A DNA stretch of 64,000 nt from Rhodobacterales bacterium HKCCE3408 (GTDB lineage: Bacteria; Pseudomonadota; Alphaproteobacteria; Rhodobacterales; Rhodobacteraceae), in contig WVSN01000001.1 in NCBI GenBank assembly GCA_015689705.1, positions 186,001 to 250,000 on the forward strand, in the 5' to 3' direction. Both the position numbers and the translations under genes were made by a program. Numbering within the stretch: position 1 is the first letter of the stretch; every line of letters begins with the position of its first letter. The notes below the pieces were generated by a model. That model did no database searches and was not told the DNA's origin. It worked only from the letters and a program-made list of their open reading frames with translations. Shown here piece after piece: positions 39,695 to 47,928 of this stretch.

Positions 39695-40045
39695 ATGCCC
39701 AAAGAGGAATGGGGCGTCAAACGCGTCTGCCCCACCACCGGAAAACGTTTCTACGATCTGGGTCGCGACCCGATCGTCAGCCCCTATACCGGCGAGGTCG
39801 TGGAGATCGACACCGGCAAGGGCGGTCGGAGCCTCGTCTCCGAAAAGTCGGCCGAGAAGGCCAAGGCTCGTGCCGAGGAAGACAGCGAGGATCTGGTTCT
39901 CGAGGATGACGACAACGATATCGATCTGGACGACGACGATAACGTCGATCTGGACGATGACGAAGTGCTCGAGGACGACGATGACGACGATACCGTGTCG
40001 CTTGACGACCTGGCCGATGTGGCCGGCGAAGACGACGAGGAATGA
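39695..40045 (+). CDS. TIGR02300-family protein with a long acidic tail
   Basis: This 116-residue protein begins MPKEEWGVKRVCPTTGKRFYDLGRDPIVSPYTGE, the conserved alphaproteobacterial TIGR02300 domain with two Cys. The last ~55 residues are almost only Asp and Glu with internal repeats (DIDLDDDDN, NVDLDDDE). Function unknown; the acidic tail may contact basic proteins or metal. The ATG follows GAAGGGGG. Confidence 0.82.
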   Translation: MPKEEWGVKRVCPTTGKRFYDLGRDPIVSPYTGEVVEIDTGKGGRSLVSEKSAEKAKARAEEDSEDLVLEDDDNDIDLDDDDNVDLDDDEVLEDDDDDDTVSLDDLADVAGEDDEE

Positions 40046-40119
40046 CGCTGCGCGGGCCGGATTTTTCGCTTGATCTGGCCCGGGCAACCTTCTAGACCGC
40101 GCGGGCGTTAAACGCATCC

Positions 40120-40195
<76 letters not shown>

Positions 40196-40418
40196 CCACC
40201 CCAAAGCCCAATGATTTAAAGCACTTACTAGTGTGATGTTTCGTTGTGTGTCACACCTTGGTGTTACGCCTCGGGGGCGTTCAGGTGGTGCGTGCTGCAT
40301 TGCAGTCTACGCTTCGATGACTGCGCGCGGCGCTTACATCAGCTAAGCGGACAAACCAGACAAAGTACCGCGGCTCTGATACAATCCTGCCGAACAGCAC
40401 CGGGCAGCGAAGTGGCCT
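40196..40418. other. 223-base gap after tRNA-Ala, AT-richer
   Basis: I see no gene here. The sequence is AT-richer than its surroundings near 40205-40260 and contains a short inverted repeat GTGTGA (40231-40236) with TCACAC (40251-40256). No direct repeat of the tRNA 3' end and no integrase were found, so an island attachment site is not supported. Confidence 0.3.
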
Positions 40419-41339
40419 ATGGCCGATCATGTCAGCCCTCTCGTCGATACGTCGTGGCTGGCCGAGCATCTCGAGGATCCCGGCCTGCGCATCATCGACG
40501 TCCGCTGGAAATTCCGCGAGGAAGGCGGCAAGGGCGTCGCCTATGACGACCGGGCCGATTACATCCGGGAACACATCCCGGGCGCTGTCTATATCGGCAT
40601 GGCGTCCGAACTGTCGGACCCCCGGAATCCGGTGCCGGACATGATGGTGGGTCCGGAGGAGTTCGCGGCGGCGATGGGGCGCCTCGGGGTGGGGAACGAC
40701 TCGCCCGTGATCGTCTATGACGATTCCGGGCTTCCCCTGGCCGCCGCGCGCCTTTGGTGGGCCCTGTCCTATTACGGCCACGACGACGTGCGGGTCCTGG
40801 ATGGCGGTCTGCAGCAGTGGAAGCTTGAGAACCGACCGCTGGAGGCGGGCGACATCCGGCCAGATCCGGTGACGTTCACACCTCGTGTGCGGCGGGAGTG
40901 GATCGCAACGAAATCGGACGTATGCGGGGCTCTGGACGAGCCTGACGTTGACCTTGTCGACTGCCTTCCGGCCGACCTCTATCGGGGGCAGGCGGTTCAC
41001 ACCTGGGGCGGGCGGTCGGGCCATATCCCGGGCGCAAAGAATATTCCCGCAATCTCCAACATCGATCCGGAGCTTGCGTCGGCTTCGTATGCCGAGCGCG
41101 CCCGGAAGCTGTCGGAACGGGGCTCGTTCCGGTTTGCCGCATCCGACGAACTGGCAGCCCTTTACCGCGACAAGGGCCTGTCGACCGACCGGGAGGCCAT
41201 CGCCTATTGCGGTCGCGGGTTGGCGGCCTCTTGCGGGCTGCTCGCCCTGCGCACGCTCGGCTTCAGCCGATCGCGGCTGTATGACGGATCATGGGCCGAG
41301 TGGAGTGCAGACGAGACACTCCCGGTCGAAACGTCCTGA
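40419..41339 (+). CDS. sseA: 3-mercaptopyruvate/thiosulfate sulfurtransferase (two rhodanese domains)
   Basis: This cytosolic sulfurtransferase has 306 residues in two rhodanese domains. The N-terminal domain (about 1-140) is inactive-type, while the C-terminal domain has the active-site loop AYCGRGLAAS with the catalytic Cys. The loop CGRGLA differs from both the common CRxGxT rhodanese and CG[ST]GVT MST patterns, so substrate preference is uncertain. It is a single-gene unit on the plus strand. Confidence 0.85.
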   Translation: MADHVSPLVDTSWLAEHLEDPGLRIIDVRWKFREEGGKGVAYDDRADYIREHIPGAVYIGMASELSDPRNPVPDMMVGPEEFAAAMGRLGVGNDSPVIVYDDSGLPLAAARLWWALSYYGHDDVRVLDGGLQQWKLENRPLEAGDIRPDPVTFTPRVRREWIATKSDVCGALDEPDVDLVDCLPADLYRGQAVHTWGGRSGHIPGAKNIPAISNIDPELASASYAERARKLSERGSFRFAASDELAALYRDKGLSTDREAIAYCGRGLAASCGLLALRTLGFSRSRLYDGSWAEWSADETLPVETS

Positions 41340-41545
41340 AAAGTCGACGCGGGCATTGCGCCGCACTTGCCGCCATCAGCGCACTCGCTTGATCCGGAGC
41401 CGAAGTCACTCTCGCCCCCGGCCGGCCCCACCCGCGTCCGGCCTCCACTGCTGCCCGATCAGATCGCGGCGGCCTTCCCCGGCATGGCCGTGATCCCGGG
41501 TATCGCCGGGACAGTGCGCGATGATCGACCGGACCGTCGCAGACC

Positions 41546-43108
41546 TCAATCTTCCGAGAAACCGAGAGCCCTGAGGGCGCGTTGAATGTCTGCCCTGACC
41601 GCCGGGTCGCGCACCGGGATTGCCGCGAAGAACTGGGCGATCGAGGCATCGGCACGCCGCGCGATGGTCCGCCCGTGCCAGTACCGGGCCTGCTCGTCTC
41701 GTCCGGCGACCTTGTTTATCGCCGCCGCGATCGTCGTCACGATGTAATGCGCACCAGGCTCGCGGGCGCCCGCATCGGTGTGGAGGCACGCCTGTTCGTG
41801 TTCGCCCATTTGCAGAAGCGCCAACGCCTTGGCCTGGTGCATAGCATAAAGAAACGGGTCGAGCGGGCTGAGTGCGATGGCCTCGTTCGCAGAAGCGACG
41901 GCGCTCGCGCCGCGTCCGGCGATCATATCCGCATGGGACCGGGCGTACAGCCCGTGCGCGAAGCTCGGACTCATTCCGATTGCGCGGTCGAGATAGCCAA
42001 GGCCGGAGTCGTGATCCTCCTGCAGCCAGAAGGATCGCCCGTAGTTGAAGTTGCCGAACGGGTCCACCGGGTCGATCTCGAGGCACTTTTCCGCGAACCG
42101 CCGCGCATTCTCGACCTCCGGGTCCCGGTCCGGCCCGTAGCCCACGAAAGCTGACTGGAAAGACGTGAAGGAGCGTGCCGCGAAGGCGCGGGCGAAGCCG
42201 GGGTCGAGACGCGTCGCCTTCGAAAAGTAGTCGGCGGCGATCGCGTTGTCCTTCCCGGTGAAGCGATACATGTGATGCAGGCCGAGGTGATACAGGCTCC
42301 AGGCGTCGAGGCTTTCGGGCGGCCGGAGCCGGGCGCGTTCGGTCTCGTGCATGTTGATGTGCAGCTCGAGGCCCGAGCAGACCAGCCGCACGATGTCCGT
42401 CCGGATCTGGTGCACGTCGTCGATACCGCCGGACAGTGTCTCGCACCATATGACCCGCCCGTCGCGTGTATCCGACAGCTCGACCGTGATCGAGACGCGG
42501 CGCCCGATGATCTCCACGTCGCCCGCAAGGCAATAGGCGGCACCCAGATTTGTGCGGATCACCGACAGGTCCGGCAGAGGATCACGGAACCGGAAAGTCG
42601 AGCCGCGTGCGACCACCCGAAGCCACCTGAGACGGGAAAGCGAGGAGATCAGCTCCGCCGGGATGGCGTCGGACATCGATGCCCAACCCTCCATCTGGCC
42701 GACACTTCGGAACGGCAGAACGGCAATCGAGGGACGCGACGTCTCGGTGACCGGTTCCTCGGGCAACAAGATGGTCTCGGACGCGGCGCGGGCCGGCAAA
42801 CGAGATCGCAGGTCCCCGACGAAGCGGAAGCCGCGGCCATGGACCGTCCGGATCAGCCGCTGCGATTTGCCATCGTCCCCCACGGACCTGCGTAGAGTCT
42901 TGATCAGGGTCGAGATCGCGGCGTCGGTCACGATCCTGCCATCCCAGATGACCTCGACCAGTTCATCCTTGGTCACGAGCCGGTCACGGTTGGCCACGAG
43001 ATGACACAGGAGAGCGAACGCGCGGGGCTCGACAGGCACATCTTCACCGGCATTCGAGAGCTGCCCGAGTGCTGTGTCCAGCGTGAAGTCCGCGAATTCG
43101 TACCTCAT
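41546..43108 (-). CDS. CadC-type winged-helix regulator with TPR C-terminal region
   Basis: This 520-residue protein has an N-terminal OmpR/CadC-like winged-helix domain (about 1-100, EPRAFALLCHLVANRDRLVTKDELVEVIWDGR and SVGDDGKSQRLIRTVHGRGFRFVG), a middle region like the TolB-type domain seen in adenylate-cyclase-associated TPR regulators (SIAVLPFRSVG), and tetratricopeptide-like repeats (about 250-500). It is divergent from the methyltransferase operon at 43226, with only 117 bases between the start codons, so it is probably that operon's regulator. Confidence 0.83.
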   Translation of the reverse strand: MRYEFADFTLDTALGQLSNAGEDVPVEPRAFALLCHLVANRDRLVTKDELVEVIWDGRIVTDAAISTLIKTLRRSVGDDGKSQRLIRTVHGRGFRFVGDLRSRLPARAASETILLPEEPVTETSRPSIAVLPFRSVGQMEGWASMSDAIPAELISSLSRLRWLRVVARGSTFRFRDPLPDLSVIRTNLGAAYCLAGDVEIIGRRVSITVELSDTRDGRVIWCETLSGGIDDVHQIRTDIVRLVCSGLELHINMHETERARLRPPESLDAWSLYHLGLHHMYRFTGKDNAIAADYFSKATRLDPGFARAFAARSFTSFQSAFVGYGPDRDPEVENARRFAEKCLEIDPVDPFGNFNYGRSFWLQEDHDSGLGYLDRAIGMSPSFAHGLYARSHADMIAGRGASAVASANEAIALSPLDPFLYAMHQAKALALLQMGEHEQACLHTDAGAREPGAHYIVTTIAAAINKVAGRDEQARYWHGRTIARRADASIAQFFAAIPVRDPAVRADIQRALRALGFSED

Positions 43109-43225
43109 CGCGGCAGCTTACGATTTACTCATGAGTTCGCCACGAAATTCTCAGGTGGGCCTCAAGCATGGCCCGCTCACCTCCGGCAGTTTGATCCCGA
43201 CACCGATCACCCAACGGAGGCTGCA

Positions 43226-44110
43226 ATGAACCGCCAAATCACCATCGACAACGCCGCGGCCGCATCGCCGCTGGTCGATTTCTGGAACGACGTGCTGGCG
43301 CCGAAATTCGTCCGCTACCGGCACATCCTCGTGGGCGGCCTGTCGCGCCACTCCGCGATCGTGTTTCCGATGCTCGCCGTCGAAAAGGGCCAGCGCATCC
43401 TCGATGTGGGCTGCGGGTTTGGCGACACCGCCATCGAGCTGGCGAACGCCACCGGCGAGCATGGTGAAGTTCTCGGCGTCGATTGCTGCGAGGCCTTTCT
43501 CGACCATGCCCGGAACGCCGCGGAACTCCACTGGATCCCCAACGTGCGCTTTCTGTGCCGCGACGTGGAACGCGGCCTCGACGAGCCGCCCTTCGACATG
43601 GTGTTCGCGCGTTTCGGCACGATGTTCTTCGCCAATCCGGTCGCCGGGCTGCGGTCCATGCGCGCCTGCCTGAAACCGGGCGGACGCCTGGCGCATATCG
43701 TCTGGCGCGAACGGGCCGACAATCCCTGGCTGATCGAGGCGCGCGATATCGTCCGCCGCTACCTGCCGCCGCCGGGCGAGGACGCCGTGACCTGTGGTCC
43801 CGGTCCGTTCTCGATGGCCGACGAGGCCGTGACACGGGCGCAGATGGAGGCCGCCGGATTCGAGGACATCGAGTTCCGGCGCGTCGATGCCAAGGTTCGT
43901 GTCGGCCGGGACGTCGCTGATGCGATCGCCTTCCAGCTGGCCATCGGACCGGCGGGGGAAACCTTCCGCGAAGCGGGTCCGCTCGCCGAGGAAAAGCGGG
44001 CCGAGATCGAAGCGGCACTGGCCCGGATGTTCGAGCAAGTCCTCGCCCGCGAGGGGGATCTCTGGATGGACAGCTCTTCCTGGCTGATCACCGCCCGCAA
44101 CCCGGCCTGA
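43226..44110 (+). CDS. Class I SAM-dependent methyltransferase
   Basis: This 294-residue methyltransferase has motif I ILDVGCGFGDTAIELA (about 68-83), an acidic motif II region and FDMVFARFGTMFF. It resembles UbiE/arsenite-type methyltransferases, but the substrate is unknown. The start MNRQITI at 43226 follows ACGGAGG; the open frame upstream to 43001 is non-coding. First gene of the cupin/OsmC/FAD cluster. Confidence 0.8.
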   Translation: MNRQITIDNAAAASPLVDFWNDVLAPKFVRYRHILVGGLSRHSAIVFPMLAVEKGQRILDVGCGFGDTAIELANATGEHGEVLGVDCCEAFLDHARNAAELHWIPNVRFLCRDVERGLDEPPFDMVFARFGTMFFANPVAGLRSMRACLKPGGRLAHIVWRERADNPWLIEARDIVRRYLPPPGEDAVTCGPGPFSMADEAVTRAQMEAAGFEDIEFRRVDAKVRVGRDVADAIAFQLAIGPAGETFREAGPLAEEKRAEIEAALARMFEQVLAREGDLWMDSSSWLITARNPA

Positions 44111-44223
44111 TCCCGTTTTCACCAAGGGCCGCATCAGCGGCCAGACCCCCGGCGCGAGCGTCTCTCCCCGCTCGCGTCGACCAACCCGGCTTTTGCCGAC
44201 TCCAACCCGAAAGGACCAAGACC

Positions 44224-44694
44224 ATGACCTACAAGATCGCACTCTCAACCCTGGTTGCCGCGCTTGCGGTGGCAGGTGCCGCGCAGGCTCAGGAAGGGCA
44301 CGCTCCGGCCCCGTACCTCGCCGAGGCAGCCGAATGGGCGCCGGCTCCGCCGGTCCTGCCAGCCGGCGCGGAAATCGCCGTCCTGTCCGGCAACCCCTTT
44401 GCCGAAGGCCCGTTCGTTCTGCGGCTGAGGTTTCCGGCCGGGTACGACGTGCCTGCGCATATCCACTCCGGCGACGAGCTCATCACCGTGATCTCGGGCG
44501 AATTCAACATCGGCCACGGTGAGGCGATGGACCGGGACGCGGGCACGCTTCTGACCGCCGGAGGGTTCGTCGAAATGCCGGCGGGCCATCCGCACTTCGC
44601 CTGGACGAGCTCGGAAACGATCGTCCAGATCCACGGCCCCGGCCCGTTCGACATCACCTACATCGACCCCGCCGACAATCCCGTCAGCCAGTAA
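44224..44694 (+). CDS. Exported cupin-domain protein
   Basis: This 156-residue protein has a signal peptide (MTYKIALSTLVAALAVAGAAQAQ) and a cupin core with the motif PAHIHSGDELITVISGEF, giving His-x-His and Glu ligands, and a second motif GHPHFAWT. Cupins of this type bind a divalent metal; the reaction is unknown. A hairpin (44707-44728) follows. Confidence 0.78.
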   Translation: MTYKIALSTLVAALAVAGAAQAQEGHAPAPYLAEAAEWAPAPPVLPAGAEIAVLSGNPFAEGPFVLRLRFPAGYDVPAHIHSGDELITVISGEFNIGHGEAMDRDAGTLLTAGGFVEMPAGHPHFAWTSSETIVQIHGPGPFDITYIDPADNPVSQ

Positions 44695-44706
44695 CTCCGC
44701 CAGCCA

Positions 44707-44728
44707 GCGGGGCGCGACAGCGCCCCGC
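44707..44728 (+). terminator. Hairpin between the cupin and OsmC genes
   Basis: A perfect 9-bp stem GCGGGGCGC/GCGCCCCGC (44707-44715, 44720-44728) with loop GACA. No long T-run follows, so it may only attenuate or punctuate the transcript. Confidence 0.45.
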
Positions 44729-44775
44729 AACCCCCAGACCTGAAACCGACAAACCAAACCCGAAAGGAAATCCAG

Positions 44776-45339
44776 ATGACCTACCAGACCGAAGTCAAAG
44801 CCGACAACGGCGTCGATACCGAAGCCCTTATCGGCGCACGCGGTGCATTCGAACAGATGCCCGAGGCCGCGGCCTTCACCTTCCGCAGCGATTGCGCGTG
44901 GATCGAGGGCACCTACAGCTCCAACAACCTGAACGGCTATTTCGGCCTGGGGCAGGAGCACACGCGCAAGCAGACCTACAGGATCGAATCCGATCACCCC
45001 GAGGTCTTCCATGCCGCCGACCGTGCTCCGACGCCGCCGGAAATCGTTCTGGCCGCGCTTGCAAGCTGTCTGACCGGCGGCGTCGCCTCGGTCGCGCAGC
45101 ATCGTGGCATCCAGCTGAACGCCGTTCGCGTCGTCGTTGAAGGCGACATCGACGTGCGCGGCATTCTCGGGATGGACCCGGATATCCGCAACGGCTTCTC
45201 CGCGATCCGGGCGTCCTTCGACATCGACGCCAATGCGTCGCGCGAAGATATCGCCGCCCTCGTGGCGCAGTCGCAGAAGCGGTCGGCCGTGTTCGACATC
45301 CTGACTAACCCCACGAACGTCGCCGTCTCCGTCGCGTGA
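44776..45339 (+). CDS. OsmC-family protein
   Basis: This 187-residue protein resembles OsmC/Ohr thiol peroxidases or related small proteins of the OsmC superfamily. Candidate redox cysteines are C45 (RSDCAWIEG) and the Cys in LASCLTGGVASVAQ. Its N-terminal portion includes SDHPEVFHAADRAPTPPEIVLAALAS. Whether it reduces peroxides is unknown. It is the first of two OsmC-like genes in the cluster, flanking the FAD oxidoreductase. Confidence 0.78.
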   Translation: MTYQTEVKADNGVDTEALIGARGAFEQMPEAAAFTFRSDCAWIEGTYSSNNLNGYFGLGQEHTRKQTYRIESDHPEVFHAADRAPTPPEIVLAALASCLTGGVASVAQHRGIQLNAVRVVVEGDIDVRGILGMDPDIRNGFSAIRASFDIDANASREDIAALVAQSQKRSAVFDILTNPTNVAVSVA

Positions 45340-45413
45340 TGGCCGCAACCCCGCCCGCCGGTTCCAATCTCTGCCGGCGGGCGGCGCTGCGGTTTCCTGA
45401 AAGGCATAGTTCA

Positions 45414-46649
45414 ATGAAGCGCATCCACACACTCGTCATCGGCGCCGGACAGGCCGGCCTAGCCACGAGCCACTGCCTGACCGAGCGCGCGATCCCCCAT
45501 GTCGTTCTGGAGCGCGGTGAGGTCGCCAATTCCTGGAAGACCGAACGCTGGGACAGCCTCCGGCTTCTGACCCCGAACTGGCAGAGCCGACTTCCCGGTC
45601 ACTGCTCTGAAGGGGCCGACCCGAACGGGTTCATGGCGCTGCCCGACGTCATCCGGTTGCTCTGCACCTATGCGGACGCATCGAAGGCGCCGGTCGAAAC
45701 CGGCGTGTGTGTTGCCGCCCTGACGGCCGAGGGCCTCGGCTATCGAGTCGAGACGGACAAAGGCACCTGGCGGGCGGATCACGTCGTGATCGCCTCCGGG
45801 GCCTGCAACATCGCGTCGGTACCTGCCTTCTCCGACGCCCTGCCGCCGCACATCGCGCAACTCACACCGATCGACTACAAGACCCCGGCCCAACTTCGCA
45901 CTGGCGGTGTTCTGGTCGTCGGAGGATCGGCCACAGGCGTGCAGCTGGCCGCCGAACTTCGCCGGGCCGGCCACGATGTCATCCTGTCCACCGGTGAACA
46001 TATCCGAATGCCGCGCCACTATCGCGGCCGCGACGTCCAGTGGTGGATGGACGTGACCGGACTGCACGAAACCCCGGTTTCCGAGGTCGACGACATCGAC
46101 CGGGTCCGGCGACTGCCCTCGCTGCAATTGACCGGCGACATGTCCAGGCAATTCACCGACCTCAATTCGCTTCAGGCGCACGGGGTCGAGATAACCGGAC
46201 GCCTGGCGGTCGTGCAGGACGGTGTTGCGAAATTCTCCGGTGCGCTCGCGAACCATTGCGCACTCTCGGATCTCAAGATGAACCGTCTCCTGGATACGTT
46301 CGACGCCTGGGCCGAGACCTCGGCTCAGAGGGACCTGCCACCGCCCGAGCGCTTCGACCGGACGCGCGTGCCCACCATGCCGCGCGTATCGCTCGATTTG
46401 CGTTCCGGTCGGATCGCTACGGTCATCTGGGCGACCGGCTATCGCCCGGATCACGGGTGGATCGACCTGCCGGTGTTCGACCGGAAGGGACGTCTTGTCC
46501 ACGACCAGGGCAGCATCGCGCCGGGGCTTCATGTCCTTGGCCTGCCGTTCATGCGCCGTCGGAACTCCGCGCTGATCGACGGTGTCGGCCGCGATGCCCG
46601 TTTCATCGCCGACCGCATCGACCGCGCCCGCCACACCAAAGCCGCCTGA
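45414..46649 (+). CDS. FAD-dependent oxidoreductase, flavin-monooxygenase-like
   Basis: This 411-residue protein has two dinucleotide folds: FAD site VIGAGQAGLATSHCL (about 7-21) and NAD(P) site VLVVGGSATGVQLAAEL (about 164-180), plus ATGYRPD near the C-terminus, typical of flavin-containing monooxygenase-like enzymes. The substrate is unknown. The start MKRIHTL at 45414 is preferred to the open extension upstream. It is located between two OsmC-like genes. Confidence 0.83.
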   Translation: MKRIHTLVIGAGQAGLATSHCLTERAIPHVVLERGEVANSWKTERWDSLRLLTPNWQSRLPGHCSEGADPNGFMALPDVIRLLCTYADASKAPVETGVCVAALTAEGLGYRVETDKGTWRADHVVIASGACNIASVPAFSDALPPHIAQLTPIDYKTPAQLRTGGVLVVGGSATGVQLAAELRRAGHDVILSTGEHIRMPRHYRGRDVQWWMDVTGLHETPVSEVDDIDRVRRLPSLQLTGDMSRQFTDLNSLQAHGVEITGRLAVVQDGVAKFSGALANHCALSDLKMNRLLDTFDAWAETSAQRDLPPPERFDRTRVPTMPRVSLDLRSGRIATVIWATGYRPDHGWIDLPVFDRKGRLVHDQGSIAPGLHVLGLPFMRRRNSALIDGVGRDARFIADRIDRARHTKAA

Positions 46650-46657
46650 CAGGAGCC

Positions 46658-47212
46658 ATGACGAAGATGACCGATCACCAAACGCAGGACGACCGTATCC
46701 GCGCCTCGCAATCCAGCGTCATCCAACGGATGACGGCCGACCCTGCCGCGTGCCAACGGACCTACTCCACGACGGGTGAGATCCGCACGGGTCTTGCCTG
46801 CCACATCGAACAAGGACGGTTCTCCGCCACCACCGATCTCGGTCCCGCCATGGGCGGGGACGCGGCCGGGCCCTCTCCGGGGTTCTACGCGCGCAGCGGG
46901 ATCGTCGGGTGCGTCGCCATCGGGATCAAGATGCTGGCCGTTCGGCGGGGTCTCGTACTGGAGAGGATCACAGTGACGGTCGAGACGGATTTCGATGACA
47001 CCGCGTTGATGGGACTCGGATCGAACCCGGCCGGGCCGATGAAAACGCGCGTCGCCATCGGCATCGAAAGCAACGAAGACTCCGCGCGCATCGCCGAAAT
47101 GGTGAACCGCGCGCTGGAGCATGACCCTTGGTTTCTGGCCCTCCGCGACGCGCAGGTCGTGGAGCCGCGTCTCAACCTGACCCCGATCGCCACTGCGGTC
47201 GATGCGGCCTGA
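46658..47212 (+). CDS. OsmC-like protein (second copy in the cluster)
   Basis: This 184-residue protein contains ARSGIVGCVAIGIKMLAVRRGLVLERITVTVE, which matches the helix with the second redox Cys of OsmC-like proteins, and HIEQGRFSATTDLG at the N-terminal half. Cysteine positions (about 29, 48 and 87) differ from the first copy. It starts 8 bases after the FAD oxidoreductase with an AGGAG Shine-Dalgarno. Confidence 0.72.
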   Translation: MTKMTDHQTQDDRIRASQSSVIQRMTADPAACQRTYSTTGEIRTGLACHIEQGRFSATTDLGPAMGGDAAGPSPGFYARSGIVGCVAIGIKMLAVRRGLVLERITVTVETDFDDTALMGLGSNPAGPMKTRVAIGIESNEDSARIAEMVNRALEHDPWFLALRDAQVVEPRLNLTPIATAVDAA

Positions 47213-47233
47213 CCCTTCAAGGAGGACATCTCA

Positions 47234-47713
47234 GTGAAAATCGTATCTCGGACACCCGCGCAATCGTCTCGCCGCCGCTGGCCCGCGGCGATCGAGACCA
47301 ACGACCCGGTATGGTGGCGCTGGACTGCGATCGCCGTTCTGCTGAGCGCCGATCTGGCAGGCGTCGGAGGCGCGCGCGAAGTCGCCTTTGCGATTGCCGC
47401 GTATCAGGCGTTGGAGGGCCTGTCGGGTGACACAACGCCAAGGCGTTTCCGGTCGCAGGTGCGAATGGTCTACCTTTGCGCAATGGGATTGAGTTTCGTC
47501 CCCGTGCTGGAATTTATCGCCTGGATTCAGATGGTCGGAACATGGTCGCTCGTCCTGACCGGCTACTGCCCGCTGGCGCGCGTCATGGTCCTTCTTCCGT
47601 TCAACCGGCCGGTCGATCTGTCGTGGGCCCTCGTGCGGCAGGTCGTGTGGTCTCCGGCCACGACTGGATCCATCGTTGATCAGCTCCGGGCGCCCCGAGA
47701 GGGCTCCACCTGA
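47234..47713 (+). CDS. Hypothetical membrane protein at the end of the OsmC cluster
   Basis: This 159-residue protein has about three hydrophobic segments (IAVLLSADLAGVGGA, YLCAMGLSFVPVLEFIAWIQMV, LTGYCPLARVMVLLPF). It is separated by 21 bases from the preceding gene and has a CAAGGAGG Shine-Dalgarno. No family is recognised. Context suggests a role linked to the OsmC/FAD cluster. Confidence 0.6.
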   Translation: MKIVSRTPAQSSRRRWPAAIETNDPVWWRWTAIAVLLSADLAGVGGAREVAFAIAAYQALEGLSGDTTPRRFRSQVRMVYLCAMGLSFVPVLEFIAWIQMVGTWSLVLTGYCPLARVMVLLPFNRPVDLSWALVRQVVWSPATTGSIVDQLRAPREGST

Positions 47714-47928
47714 CTGGTTCGATCCGCGCTCGTGTTCGAGCAGGATGACCAGCGAGGTATCTGCAAAGTCGCGTCTTCGGACGTGTGCAAACCAATGAAC
47801 GACGGTTGCCGATCAGGATTGACCGGTCGGCGACCGCCAGACTATCGTTTCTGTTATTGTTAAGTATTTGGCGAGCCAGTTGCTGCACGCAGACGGTTCC
47901 GCGTCACGAGTGAGGATCCGCCGGAGCC

